In this document: in pieces, positions 32,972 to 41,852 of the stretch
How positions within the stretch are numbered: the stretch's first letter is position 1
Layout: the number at the start of each line of letters is the position of its first letter
Assembly: GCA_003141415.1 (NCBI GenBank)
Contig: PLLX01000181.1
Location: forward strand, 3,034-44,885
Origin: Bacteroidales bacterium
Lineage (GTDB): Bacteria > Bacteroidota > Bacteroidia > Bacteroidales > VadinHA17
Reading direction: 5' to 3'
Length of the DNA: 41,852 nt
Notes under the pieces: generated by a model
Seen by the model: the letters and a program-made list of their open reading frames with translations, nothing else
Database searches by the model: none
Told to the model about the DNA's origin: nothing
Made by a program: the position numbers and the translations under genes

Positions 32972-33056
32972 CCTCTCCCCAACCCCTCCCCCAGGGGAGA
33001 GGGGTTATGTAAATAACAAACAGCATGTTACCCCCTTCTCTCCTGGGAGAAGGGGG
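32972..33056. repeat. Tandem GC-rich hairpins between divergent rbfA and trpS
   Basis: cctctcccc (32972-32980)/ggggagagg (32994-33002) and cccccttctc (33031-33040)/gagaaggggg (33047-33056). Confidence 0.7.
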
Positions 33057-33126
33057 CAAGGGAATTGAGGTAATAAAAATTAGTTGAAAGGACTCTGAGC
33101 TAAATTCACCTATTCGAAAAATTAGC

Positions 33127-33134
33127 TAGCTTTG
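33127..33134 (+). promoter_or_regulatory. Bacteroidota-type -7 element TAGCTTTG upstream of trpS
   Basis: TAGCTTTGC ~14 bp before the ORF start; no clear -33 seen. Confidence 0.45.
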
Positions 33135-33147
33135 CGGTGAATTTTTA

Positions 33148-34149
33148 TTGAAGAATACAATGGACACAGTTGTTAGCGGTATCAGATCGACAGGAAACCT
33201 GCATCTCGGAAATTATTTCGGCGCTTTAAAGAACTTTCTAAAAATGCAGAAAGAGAACAACTGTTATTTCTTTATTGCTGATTATCATGCGCTTACAACG
33301 CATCCTAAACCCGAAGATCTTCACGGAAATATCAAACAGGTTCTGGCAGAATATCTTGCCTGCGGTATTGACCCTGAAGTTGCAACTGTTTTCATTCAGA
33401 GCGATGTTCCGGAAGTTTCTGAGCTATATCTTTTGTTGAATATGAATGCCTATGTAGGTGAACTTGAAAGGACCACTTCTTTCAAGGAGAAAATCAGAAA
33501 ACAACCAGATAATATTAATGCGGCATTATTAACATATCCGGTACTAATGGCGGCCGACATAATAATTCATAAAGCTAATAAAGTGCCCGTAGGGAAGGAC
33601 CAGGAGCAGCACCTTGAAATGACACGCAGGTTTGCCAGGAGATTTAATATGATGTATGAGGTAAACTATTTTCCGGAGCCGAATGCATATAATTTTGGCC
33701 AGCAGCTTGTTAAAATACCTGGACTGGATGGTACCGGGAAAATGGGCAAAAGTGAAGGAAACGGTGTTTTTCTTGTCGATTCTCCTCAGGAGATAAAGAA
33801 GAAAGTGATGAGAGCGGTTACCGATACAGGTCCGACAGCGCCCGGTCAGGAGCCATCGGAGCCGGTGATGAACCTGTTTACTATAATGAATGTTGTTTCA
33901 GATCAGGATACTGTTAAATATTTCAAAGATAAATATGCCTCATGCGAAATCCGTTATGGAGATATGAAAAAGCAACTTGCCGAGGATATTATAAAGTTTA
34001 CAAACCCAATACGGCTCAGGATCAATGATATACTATCTGATGAAAAATATCTTTCAAAGGTTGTTTCTGAAGGTGCGGAAAAGGCCAGGGCCAGTGCTTC
34101 AAAAACTTTGAGAGAAGTGAGAGAAATAATTGGTTACCGGCCGTTTTAA
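33148..34149 (+). CDS. trpS: Tryptophanyl-tRNA synthetase
   Basis: 333 aa; SGIRSTGNLHLGNYFGAL, KIPGLDGTGKMGKSEGN. Confidence 0.97.
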   Translation: MKNTMDTVVSGIRSTGNLHLGNYFGALKNFLKMQKENNCYFFIADYHALTTHPKPEDLHGNIKQVLAEYLACGIDPEVATVFIQSDVPEVSELYLLLNMNAYVGELERTTSFKEKIRKQPDNINAALLTYPVLMAADIIIHKANKVPVGKDQEQHLEMTRRFARRFNMMYEVNYFPEPNAYNFGQQLVKIPGLDGTGKMGKSEGNGVFLVDSPQEIKKKVMRAVTDTGPTAPGQEPSEPVMNLFTIMNVVSDQDTVKYFKDKYASCEIRYGDMKKQLAEDIIKFTNPIRLRINDILSDEKYLSKVVSEGAEKARASASKTLREVREIIGYRPF

Positions 34150-34161
34150 GTTAAAAAAGAA

Positions 34162-34199
34162 AGCCAGGTTTTTTGCCTGGCTGCCCTGATTGGTCAGGG
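34162..34199 (+). terminator. Hairpin pair downstream of trpS (terminator-like)
   Basis: agccagg/cctggct (34162-34168/34176-34182) followed by ccctga/tcaggg (34184-34189/34194-34199); no long U-tract after either stem. Confidence 0.4.
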
Positions 34200-34357
34200 T
34201 TATGATTGAGATTGTCTGTGTAATAATCATAATTCAAATTGCGTGCCAAATGGATCAGGTTCCTAAGGAATCTTGATGCATCATTGTTAATTCACCGTCT
34301 GCAACAGGTATAAACTTTTATTTGTTAATTTTGGATGGAACTATTAATAATCCTCGG

Positions 34358-37036
34358 ATGGGAAAAAGGATCGCAATTATTTCCGTCATAATCCTGATTT
34401 CAGGTCTTGCCATATTGGGATACTTTCTCCAGCAGGGCAGGAAAAATCTATTTACAGATCCTTACAAAGCAATCCCTCCGGATGCCTGTGTTGTTATTGA
34501 AACCGTTGACCTTAAGAGTTTCCTGAATTCGCTCACAACCGGAAGAGGATTATTTGGAGAAGCAGGGAAGGTAAAGGAATTAGACAGGTTTAACCAGGAG
34601 CTGAAATATCTTGCCGACCTGTTAAATAAACAGAATTTTAAAAAACTATTTAATGAGGGTGCTGCAATCATTTCATTTCACATAGATAAGAAAGGAAGAA
34701 TCGTTCCAATGGTTTCTATGCAGGTCCCTGCCGACATAAGAACACGGAATATTAAAGAGATGTTGAGTTCATCAGGAATTAAAGAGGTAATAGATACCAG
34801 ATTAAATGGGAATTCAGTTATTGAGGTTTCTTTTGCTATTGACAACCGGAAAGATACTGCCTATATTTCATTGATTTCAGGTTTAATGGTATGCTCAAAT
34901 TCAAAAGGATTGGTTGAAGCAGCGGTTATGCAGGCAGGCAAGGGGAATGATATCAGAAATGCACACGGTTTCACGAGAGTATTACTGGCATCAGGGAAAA
35001 ATGTGGATAAAATATTCGTAGTTTTTCCTAATCTGCAGGGTCTTTTGAAACCTCTTTTAGTTGCTGGAAGAAAAGATTTTTCAGATAAGGTTGGCAGGCT
35101 TGCCGGAACCGGGGGAGGAGATATTTATATCAGTGAAGATGGCCTGGTTCTGAGCGGTTATACTGAAAGTACCGATTCATCTGAATTACTTTATAAGTAC
35201 AAATTACTTCCTTCCAGGGATTTTCATACTTATAAGATTCTACCGTCGTCAACGGTGCTTTTTGAAACACTGGTTCTACCTTCTTTAAATCTTCATATTG
35301 TGTCTGACAGCTCCATATCACAGGAAGCATCAGATCTTGCCGTTAAGATTAAACCATATACTGGTGAGGAAATAACAAGGGCAATAATTGATATCAAAGG
35401 AAGACCGGTTATGGATAATACCTTGATTATTTATGAATTAACCAATCCTGTTCAGGCAGAACAACTTTTTCTTGAAGAACCCGGAGCAAAAAATGATATA
35501 CTCTATTTTGAACCCGACGATCAGGTTAAAATCCCTGTATACAGGACCTCTTTCAAGGGTCTGATCAGGGTTCTGCTGCCGGGATTCGCCCCGGATTTTA
35601 ATGAAACCTATTTTGCATTTTATGACAATTTTATGATTGCAGGAAACTCTTATGCCACTATATCAAAATTACTGTACGACAATATCCTCAACAAAACACT
35701 GGCAAATGACCTGACATATCGTGATTTCCAAAATACCCTGCCTAGTCGTGCCGGGTATTACTTTTTTTGTATTCCATCGCGGATTATTGATTACCTGTCA
35801 GGATACCTGACTGAAGATATTATTACTGCTCTTAAATCGAATAAAAGCTCACTTAATAAGATTCAGGCTGCAGGATACCAGTTCGCATCGAGTAATGGTA
35901 TGATATATAACAGTCTGTCAATCAAATTCAAGGAAGTGGCGCAGGAAGAATCGACTACCGAATGGGAAACTTTGCTTGACACTGTAGCAAGTATAAAACC
36001 ATTCTTTTTCACAAATCATATTACAGGTGCGAAAGAGATTTTCATTCAGGATATGAAGAACAATACATACCTGATAAATGCAGCCGGTCGTGTTCTCTGG
36101 AAAGTTCCACTGAATGAGAGGATTATGAGTACAATTTATATGATCGATTATTTCCGGAACGGAAAGTATCAGTTACTTTTTTCCGGGAAGAATTTTATTC
36201 ATGTCATTGATAGAAATGGTAATTATGTTGAGAGATATCCTGTTAAACTCAGATCCCCTGCAACAAACTCAATGGTGATGTTCGATTATGATAATAACCT
36301 GAATTACCGGCTATTCATTGCAGGAGAAGATAAAATGATATATTCTTACGACAAAAAAGGTAATGTTGTAAAAGGATGGACTCCATTCAGGACCACCGGT
36401 TATGTAAAAGCAGAGATAAATTATTTCAAAGTTTCAGGGAAAGATTATATTGTAGCCGCAGATGAAAACGCTGTCTATTTTCTTGACCGGGCAGGTAATA
36501 AAAGGATCAACCTGAAGGAACCGGTTACAAAAGCTGTCGGGTCAGCAATGCGTCTGAACATGGCGTCAGATCCATCTGTTGTTTGTTCAGCTCCCGATGG
36601 AACAATACAGCATATATACTTCGATGGCAGCGTTAAAAAGTTCAGTATTAAGAAATTTTCAGACGAACATTCATTCGATATTTTCGATGTGGACGGGGAT
36701 GGTTTTAGTGAATATGTTTTTATTGATAAAGGTATATTGTATCTTTATAACCATAACCGATCGGAGATTTTTACAAGGCAATTTGGCTCAGATGAACTTA
36801 GTGGACCTATTAATTTTATCTTTTCATCTACCGATAGAAAAATTGGTGTATTTGATGTGAAAAAGAATCTGATCTATCTTATCGGAAAGAATGGTAAAAC
36901 AATGAATGGGTTCCCTCTCAGGGGGGCATCAATGTTCTCAATCGGGAAGTTATCGGATAAAAGCGGTTGGCACCTTATTGTTGGCGGAACAGACAGGTTT
37001 CTGTATAATTATAAAATAGACACAGAAATTAAATGA
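34358..37036 (+). CDS. DUF3352-like membrane-anchored protein with C-terminal beta-propeller-like repeats
   Basis: N-terminal TM helix (IAIISVIILISGLAILGYFL), DUF3352-like start, C-terminal repeats of Y-D-x-x-G type (VIDRNGNYVERYPVKL, YSYDKKGNVVKGWTPF, FLDRAGNKRINL, YLIGKNGKTMNGFPLRG). ORF opens at a TTG at 34322. Confidence 0.65.
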   Translation: MGKRIAIISVIILISGLAILGYFLQQGRKNLFTDPYKAIPPDACVVIETVDLKSFLNSLTTGRGLFGEAGKVKELDRFNQELKYLADLLNKQNFKKLFNEGAAIISFHIDKKGRIVPMVSMQVPADIRTRNIKEMLSSSGIKEVIDTRLNGNSVIEVSFAIDNRKDTAYISLISGLMVCSNSKGLVEAAVMQAGKGNDIRNAHGFTRVLLASGKNVDKIFVVFPNLQGLLKPLLVAGRKDFSDKVGRLAGTGGGDIYISEDGLVLSGYTESTDSSELLYKYKLLPSRDFHTYKILPSSTVLFETLVLPSLNLHIVSDSSISQEASDLAVKIKPYTGEEITRAIIDIKGRPVMDNTLIIYELTNPVQAEQLFLEEPGAKNDILYFEPDDQVKIPVYRTSFKGLIRVLLPGFAPDFNETYFAFYDNFMIAGNSYATISKLLYDNILNKTLANDLTYRDFQNTLPSRAGYYFFCIPSRIIDYLSGYLTEDIITALKSNKSSLNKIQAAGYQFASSNGMIYNSLSIKFKEVAQEESTTEWETLLDTVASIKPFFFTNHITGAKEIFIQDMKNNTYLINAAGRVLWKVPLNERIMSTIYMIDYFRNGKYQLLFSGKNFIHVIDRNGNYVERYPVKLRSPATNSMVMFDYDNNLNYRLFIAGEDKMIYSYDKKGNVVKGWTPFRTTGYVKAEINYFKVSGKDYIVAADENAVYFLDRAGNKRINLKEPVTKAVGSAMRLNMASDPSVVCSAPDGTIQHIYFDGSVKKFSIKKFSDEHSFDIFDVDGDGFSEYVFIDKGILYLYNHNRSEIFTRQFGSDELSGPINFIFSSTDRKIGVFDVKKNLIYLIGKNGKTMNGFPLRGASMFSIGKLSDKSGWHLIVGGTDRFLYNYKIDTEIK

Positions 37037-37245
37037 GAAAGATTATGTTAAAGCAATCATTCCTGTTTATTTCAACGATATTGGCTCTCTTAATAACCGG
37101 TTGCATTAAAGAAACCTACAACATGAAGATGCTCTCGAAGGAGGCGCATCTTTCACCAGCTTTAGCAATATCTGCGGTAAAAGGTGATATTTCATTTAGT
37201 GATGTTGTAAAGACTAATGATACCGTGGTATTCGATCAGAATTAA
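37033..37245 (+). CDS. Short lipoprotein, possibly a truncated gene remnant
   Basis: 70 aa; lipobox LLITGCIKE; ends abruptly after VVFDQN. Confidence 0.55.
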   Translation: MRKIMLKQSFLFISTILALLITGCIKETYNMKMLSKEAHLSPALAISAVKGDISFSDVVKTNDTVVFDQN

Positions 37246-37308
37246 TTTCAATGCCCCCCTGGTGGTTAAACCAGATAAACCTGAATTGAACATTTATAAC
37301 CAAGTTAT

Positions 37309-38781
37309 ATGATCGGGAAAGTAAAATATATACTGATATTAGTCTTGACAATTATTCTCGCCGATGCATCAGCTCAGAACAGCCAGGTAATGTACTTTAT
37401 GAACCTGCCTCAGAATCATCTGATAAATCCTGCATTAAGACCATCCAACTCAGTGTATATCGGATTACCGATAATGTCTGGTATTAATCTGAATATGAAC
37501 AATAATTATATAAATTTTTCGGATGTACTAATTAAGGGCCAGCCTAAAGATTCAATAATATCATTTCTTCATCCCGATTATAATGTAGATAAGTTCCTTG
37601 CTAAAATACGGGATAAGAACTCAATGGAGTCTGAATTTATGGTTCAGCTGCTGGGAGTTGGATTTTCAGTTGGGAAAGACAGTTACTTTTTTCTTGATAT
37701 AAATGAACGGATTGAGAGTAATCTTGTTCTGCCGGGCGATCTTTTTAAGCTTGCTTTAAAAGGAAATGAAGGATTCGTTGGAAGCAAAATAGATCTTTCT
37801 TCCTTAAGAGCCGATATGAAATACTACCGGGAGTTTGGCGCAGGCTTTTCAAGGAATTTTACGGATAAACTCAGGATTGGAATAGAGGGAAAACTGTTAT
37901 TCGGTATAACCAGCGCCTCGATTGATAATAAATCATTAGGGATAACTGTAAATGAGGATTATAGTCATACTCTTGATGCCAACCTTTCTGTTAATATGAG
38001 TGGTCCGGTCAATGTTAAGATGGATTCAAACCATGATATAACAAGTATTGTGTTTGACGATAATACGTTTAAAACATCAAGTGGTATAGCTGACTTTTTT
38101 TCAGGGAAAAAGAACCTGGGTATTGGTATGGATATCGGCGCTACATATGATCTTACTGACAGGATTATTGTTTCGGCTTCGATCACTGATCTGGGATTTA
38201 TAAGATGGACAAAAGATGTTACCAACTTAAAGGCCAATAACAAATTCGAATTTAGTGGCTTAAATATGCTGGATGTGTTAAATGGTACAAAAACCATAGA
38301 TGAACTTGGAAAAGATATGCTGGACTCTCTTAAGAACGCATTCGTTGTTTCCAACACTAAAGCGCCTTATACCACTTATCTTCCATTTGGCATTTCATTT
38401 GGAGGGAGCTATAGTGTTACGAAGCAATTCTCTGTAGGTTTGTTGTCGTACAGCAGGATAATAGGTACACAGGTACGTGAGGCACTGACATTATCGGCAA
38501 ATATCAACCTCGGTAATTCTTTGTCTACAACTCTTAGTTATACAGCTGAAAATCACCAATATGATAATCTTGGTGCAGGTCTGGCCTTCAGAGCCGGAAC
38601 AGTTCAGTTTTATCTGGTTACCGACAGAATTCCTGTAATGTGGAATAGAATTAAGGATGATAATACTAATATTATTCTTCCAGCAAACTGGAATACATTT
38701 AATTTAAGATTAGGGATGAACCTTGTTTTCGGGAACAGACCAAAGGAAAAGATTGATAAGCCAATGATTCTCATCGAATAA
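37309..38781 (+). CDS. DUF5723 family outer-membrane-like protein
   Basis: 490 aa; signal peptide, NSQVMYFMNLPQNHLINPALRPSNSVYIGLP, beta-rich sequence. Confidence 0.78.
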   Translation: MIGKVKYILILVLTIILADASAQNSQVMYFMNLPQNHLINPALRPSNSVYIGLPIMSGINLNMNNNYINFSDVLIKGQPKDSIISFLHPDYNVDKFLAKIRDKNSMESEFMVQLLGVGFSVGKDSYFFLDINERIESNLVLPGDLFKLALKGNEGFVGSKIDLSSLRADMKYYREFGAGFSRNFTDKLRIGIEGKLLFGITSASIDNKSLGITVNEDYSHTLDANLSVNMSGPVNVKMDSNHDITSIVFDDNTFKTSSGIADFFSGKKNLGIGMDIGATYDLTDRIIVSASITDLGFIRWTKDVTNLKANNKFEFSGLNMLDVLNGTKTIDELGKDMLDSLKNAFVVSNTKAPYTTYLPFGISFGGSYSVTKQFSVGLLSYSRIIGTQVREALTLSANINLGNSLSTTLSYTAENHQYDNLGAGLAFRAGTVQFYLVTDRIPVMWNRIKDDNTNIILPANWNTFNLRLGMNLVFGNRPKEKIDKPMILIE

Positions 38782-38795
38782 TTATTTAAGCAGGT

Positions 38796-38990
38796 ATGAT
38801 TCTGATTCGTTATTTATTAATCATCATAATTGGTTATCTGATAGTCAGATCTTTCATAAATTATGGAAAAGAGAGGTTTTCAGTTTCTGACAGACACAAA
38901 ACGGAGAAAAAGAATAATATGCATTCTAAAAAAGTTTCAAAAGTAACAGGTGAATATATAGACTACGAGGAGATTAAAAAAAGCAGTTAA
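38796..38990 (+). CDS. DUF4834-like small membrane protein
   Basis: 64 aa; N-terminal TM helix, charged middle, C-terminal GEYIDYEEIK. Confidence 0.65.
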   Translation: MILIRYLLIIIIGYLIVRSFINYGKERFSVSDRHKTEKKNNMHSKKVSKVTGEYIDYEEIKKSS

Positions 38991-38993
38991 TGT

Positions 38994-39749
38994 TTATTTG
39001 TTTGCGGTCCTAAGCTTTTTAGCCAGAGAATTTGCGAACACAAAATCATTGAGCGTTTCACAATCGGAATTTAGAATATCGTTTTTGTTCCCTTCCCAAC
39101 ATTTAATCCCATCGCTTATAAAAATGATTTTTTCTCCGATCTCCATTACGGAATTCATGTCGTGAGTATTAACAATAGTTGTCATTGAATACTCTTCTGT
39201 CAGTTCTTTGATGAGTGCATCAATCAGGATCGCAGTAATCGGGTCGAGACCGGAATTGGGTTCATCACAAAAGAGATACTTTGGATTTAATGCTATTGCT
39301 CTTGCGATCGCCACTCTTTTCTTCATACCCCCCGATAATTCCGAAGGGAATAGATTGTTAGCATTGATAATGTCGACCCTCTTGAGACAAAAATTAACTC
39401 TTTCAATTTTTTCTTCCGTTGAACTATAAGTGAACATATCAAGAGGAAACAGGACATTCTGTTCTACTGTCAGTGAATCGAAGAGTGCACTTCCCTGGAA
39501 AAGCATACCCATCTCGCTCCTTATCTTTTTTTTCCCGGCAAAATCGAGTTTATTAAACAATATATCTTCATACCAAATCTCACCGCTTTCTATCTCATGG
39601 AGTCCTACAATCGATTTAAGCAGTACTGTTTTGCCCGACCCGCTTCTGCCTATTATCAGGTTAGTTTTGCCAGTTTCGAATGTTACTGAGATGTTTTCCA
39701 GTACCGGTTTCCCATTGAAAGATTTATAAAGATTCAGAACTCTTATCAT
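38994..39749 (-). CDS. mlaF: MlaF-like ABC transporter ATP-binding protein
   Basis: 251 aa; GRSGSGKTVLLKSIVGL, ELSGGMKKRVAIARAIALNPKYLFCDEPNSGLDPI. Confidence 0.9.
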   Translation of the reverse strand: MIRVLNLYKSFNGKPVLENISVTFETGKTNLIIGRSGSGKTVLLKSIVGLHEIESGEIWYEDILFNKLDFAGKKKIRSEMGMLFQGSALFDSLTVEQNVLFPLDMFTYSSTEEKIERVNFCLKRVDIINANNLFPSELSGGMKKRVAIARAIALNPKYLFCDEPNSGLDPITAILIDALIKELTEEYSMTTIVNTHDMNSVMEIGEKIIFISDGIKCWEGNKNDILNSDCETLNDFVFANSLAKKLRTANK

Positions 39750-40489
39750 GACAGCAGAAGTTGGGTCAGAATTACATTGAAAAGCAATATTAATACACTG
39801 CTGTAGACAACAGCCTTAGTGCTGGCCCGTCCTACTTCAAGGGATCCACCGTTGACGAAATATCCCTGAAAGGCTGAAACGCTGGTTATTATGAAGGCAA
39901 AAACTACTGTTTTTATCAATGAATATACAATATAATAGGGTATGAATGCATATTGAATTCCATAAATAAAATTCTCTGAAGTAATAACGCCGGCAAGAGT
40001 GCCGGCAATCCACCCTCCGAAAATTCCGATAATTATAGCTATCAGTGTCAGTATCGGGTTAAAAAGAAGAGTTGCAATCATTTTTGGGAGTATAAGGTAA
40101 GAAGCAGAATTGACTCCCATGATCTCAAGGGCGTCTATTTGTTCTGTAACCCTCATTGTTCCAATTTCAGATGCGATACTGGAACCGACTTTTCCGGCAA
40201 GTATGAGTGCAGCAATTGTGGAAGAAAACTCAAGGATCATGGAATCGCGGCAACCCAGGCCAATAAGATACTTGGGATAAATTGGATTTTCAGTATTATA
40301 AGCTGTCTGCAATGTTATAACTGCTCCCATAAAGAAGGAAATAATAGCAATGATGCCAACTGAATTCAAACCCAGATATACAAACTCCTTTAAAGTTTGT
40401 TTGTAATAAATAACTGGTTTTTCAGGTTTTGAAAATACCTTCTTCAGAAGCAGAAAGTAACGCCCGAACTGTGTAAAGAACTTCATCAT
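39746..40489 (-). CDS. mlaE: MlaE-like ABC transporter permease
   Basis: 247 aa; SFFMGAVITLQTAYN, GKVGSSIASEIGTMRVTEQIDALEIMGVN. Confidence 0.92.
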   Translation of the reverse strand: MMKFFTQFGRYFLLLKKVFSKPEKPVIYYKQTLKEFVYLGLNSVGIIAIISFFMGAVITLQTAYNTENPIYPKYLIGLGCRDSMILEFSSTIAALILAGKVGSSIASEIGTMRVTEQIDALEIMGVNSASYLILPKMIATLLFNPILTLIAIIIGIFGGWIAGTLAGVITSENFIYGIQYAFIPYYIVYSLIKTVVFAFIITSVSAFQGYFVNGGSLEVGRASTKAVVYSSVLILLFNVILTQLLLS

Positions 40490-40574
40490 TCTTTTATATT
40501 TAGCACTTCAAAATTACTAATATTTATGGTATTTCCTTAATAAGGTTTTTGAAACCTGTCTGCATAATTAATTA

Positions 40575-40582
40575 TATATTTG
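40575..40582 (+). promoter_or_regulatory. Bacteroidota-type -7 element TATATTTG upstream of manC
   Basis: TATATTTGC 29 bp before the ATG; possible -33 TTTG at 40548-40551 (spacing 23). Confidence 0.45.
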
Positions 40583-40610
40583 CATTAATATATTGTAATA
40601 AATATTTCTT

Positions 40611-41696
40611 ATGGATAACAGATATGTTATTATAATGGCAGGAGGGGTAGGTAGTCGTTTCTGGCCTCTTAGCCGTCGTGAAAGACCAAAACAATTTCTT
40701 GATATTGTAGGAAATGGAGAGACCCTGATACAACAGACTTACAGGAGGTTTAAAAAAAGTTGCCCCGAGAAAAATATTTTTGTAGTTACAAACGCTGAAC
40801 ATAAAGATATAGTTACTGAGCAACTGGGTATAGAACCATCACGTGTACTTGGAGAGCCTTTTCGCCGAAATACCGCACCTTGCCTGGCCTATGGAACATT
40901 CAGGATTTTAAAGGAAAATCCGGATGCAGTAATAGCAGTAACCCCCGCTGATCATCTTATTGTTAAAGAAGAAGAATTTTGTGATGTGATACAAAGGTGC
41001 TATGACTTTGCAGAAGGGAATGATGCACTTATAACTCTCGGAATAAAACCCGACAGACCTGAAACAGGATATGGCTATATACAGGCTGATCAGAAGAAAC
41101 CCGTTAAAGATTATGGGAATCTGCTTAAGGTCAAGACATTTACAGAAAAACCGGATATTGACCTTGCAAAAGTCTTTATTGAAAGTGGTGATTTTTACTG
41201 GAATTCAGGGATCTTCATCTGGAATATTAAGTCAATTCTTGCCGCATTTGAGAAGCATATGCCGGACATGTATACAGTATTCGATGAAGGCAGAGATATA
41301 TTCGGCACAAATGAGGAAAAGAGCTTTATAGGAAATATCTACGCTGAATGCAGAAGCATTTCAATTGATTACGGGATCATGGAAAAAGCAGATAATGTAT
41401 ATGTTATGTGTACAGATATAGGTTGGTCCGATCTTGGAACCTGGAGTTCGCTTTACGAGCATTCAGCTGCCGATAAAGAAGGAAACATATTAATCAGGGG
41501 TGATATTTTTTCATATGAAAATGAAAGGAACATTTTTAATATTTTCCCTGGGAAAATAGCTGTTATCCAGGGACTTAAAGACTATATAGTTGTTGATTCA
41601 GATGATGTACTTCTGATCGTTAAGAAGGAGGAAGAACAGAATATCAAGCAATATCTTGAGGATGTAAAGAACGCGACTAAAGAAAAGTTCTTATAG
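40611..41696 (+). CDS. manC: Mannose-1-phosphate guanylyltransferase
   Basis: 361 aa; IMAGGVGSRFWPLSRRERPKQFLDI, VTPADHLI, TFTEKPD, WNSGIFIWN. Confidence 0.95.
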   Translation: MDNRYVIIMAGGVGSRFWPLSRRERPKQFLDIVGNGETLIQQTYRRFKKSCPEKNIFVVTNAEHKDIVTEQLGIEPSRVLGEPFRRNTAPCLAYGTFRILKENPDAVIAVTPADHLIVKEEEFCDVIQRCYDFAEGNDALITLGIKPDRPETGYGYIQADQKKPVKDYGNLLKVKTFTEKPDIDLAKVFIESGDFYWNSGIFIWNIKSILAAFEKHMPDMYTVFDEGRDIFGTNEEKSFIGNIYAECRSISIDYGIMEKADNVYVMCTDIGWSDLGTWSSLYEHSAADKEGNILIRGDIFSYENERNIFNIFPGKIAVIQGLKDYIVVDSDDVLLIVKKEEEQNIKQYLEDVKNATKEKFL

Positions 41697-41731
41697 AAGA
41701 GCCCACACCCCCCAAACTACCCTTTATACAC

Positions 41732-41750
41732 ATCTCGTTATTATCGAGAT
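41732..41750 (+). terminator. Hairpin downstream of manC
   Basis: atctcg (41732-41737)/cgagat (41745-41750) followed by AT-rich sequence. Confidence 0.35.
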
Positions 41751-41852
41751 ATACAAATTATTAATTTTATATTAAACTTGAAATAAAGAAGTATATTTTA
41801 TAGTTGTTACATATTTTAATGATGAAATCAGGTGTTTTCGGTGGAAGAAGAT

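Noticed and set aside
37965-38357. 130-aa antisense ORF inside the DUF5723 gene
   Set aside because: Opposite a well-supported CDS, low-complexity composition and no domain.
41819-41852. Start of another CDS (MMKSGVFGGRR...) at the right edge
   Set aside because: Only 34 bp remain; too short to support a call.

Overview
41.9 kb chromosomal window, inferred to be from Bacteroidota (DUF4296, DUF4834, DUF5723, GldA and MlaEF-like genes; TAnnTTTG promoters). Most of it is housekeeping: rnr, ispG, cysS, a SAM-riboswitch-led methionine operon (metY-hom-metH-metF) convergent with metK, gldA-like ABC ATPase, usp, asnS, rpoN, an FtsX/LolE-like permease, rbfA, trpS, mla genes and manC. I saw no rRNA, tRNA, CRISPR array or transposase. 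The main accessory candidate is the minus-strand cassette at 190-5070: PqqD-like protein, HPr-kinase-like protein, S26 peptidase with a Ser/His-type motif, ABC exporter and NTP_transf_5 nucleotidyltransferase. It resembles the accessory half of a lasso-peptide/RiPP-like locus, but no precursor or core cyclase is visible, and the window edge truncates the downstream side. Two other signals stand out. One is an unannotated 22-aa Met/Cys-rich uORF (MNSIHLTHNNFIMPLMPMCMCR) between the SAM riboswitch and metY, possibly a second layer of control. The other is a ~400 bp multi-hairpin intergenic element at 10728-11134. GC-rich palindromic repeats recur in many intergenic gaps, and one appears to form the 3' end of hom.
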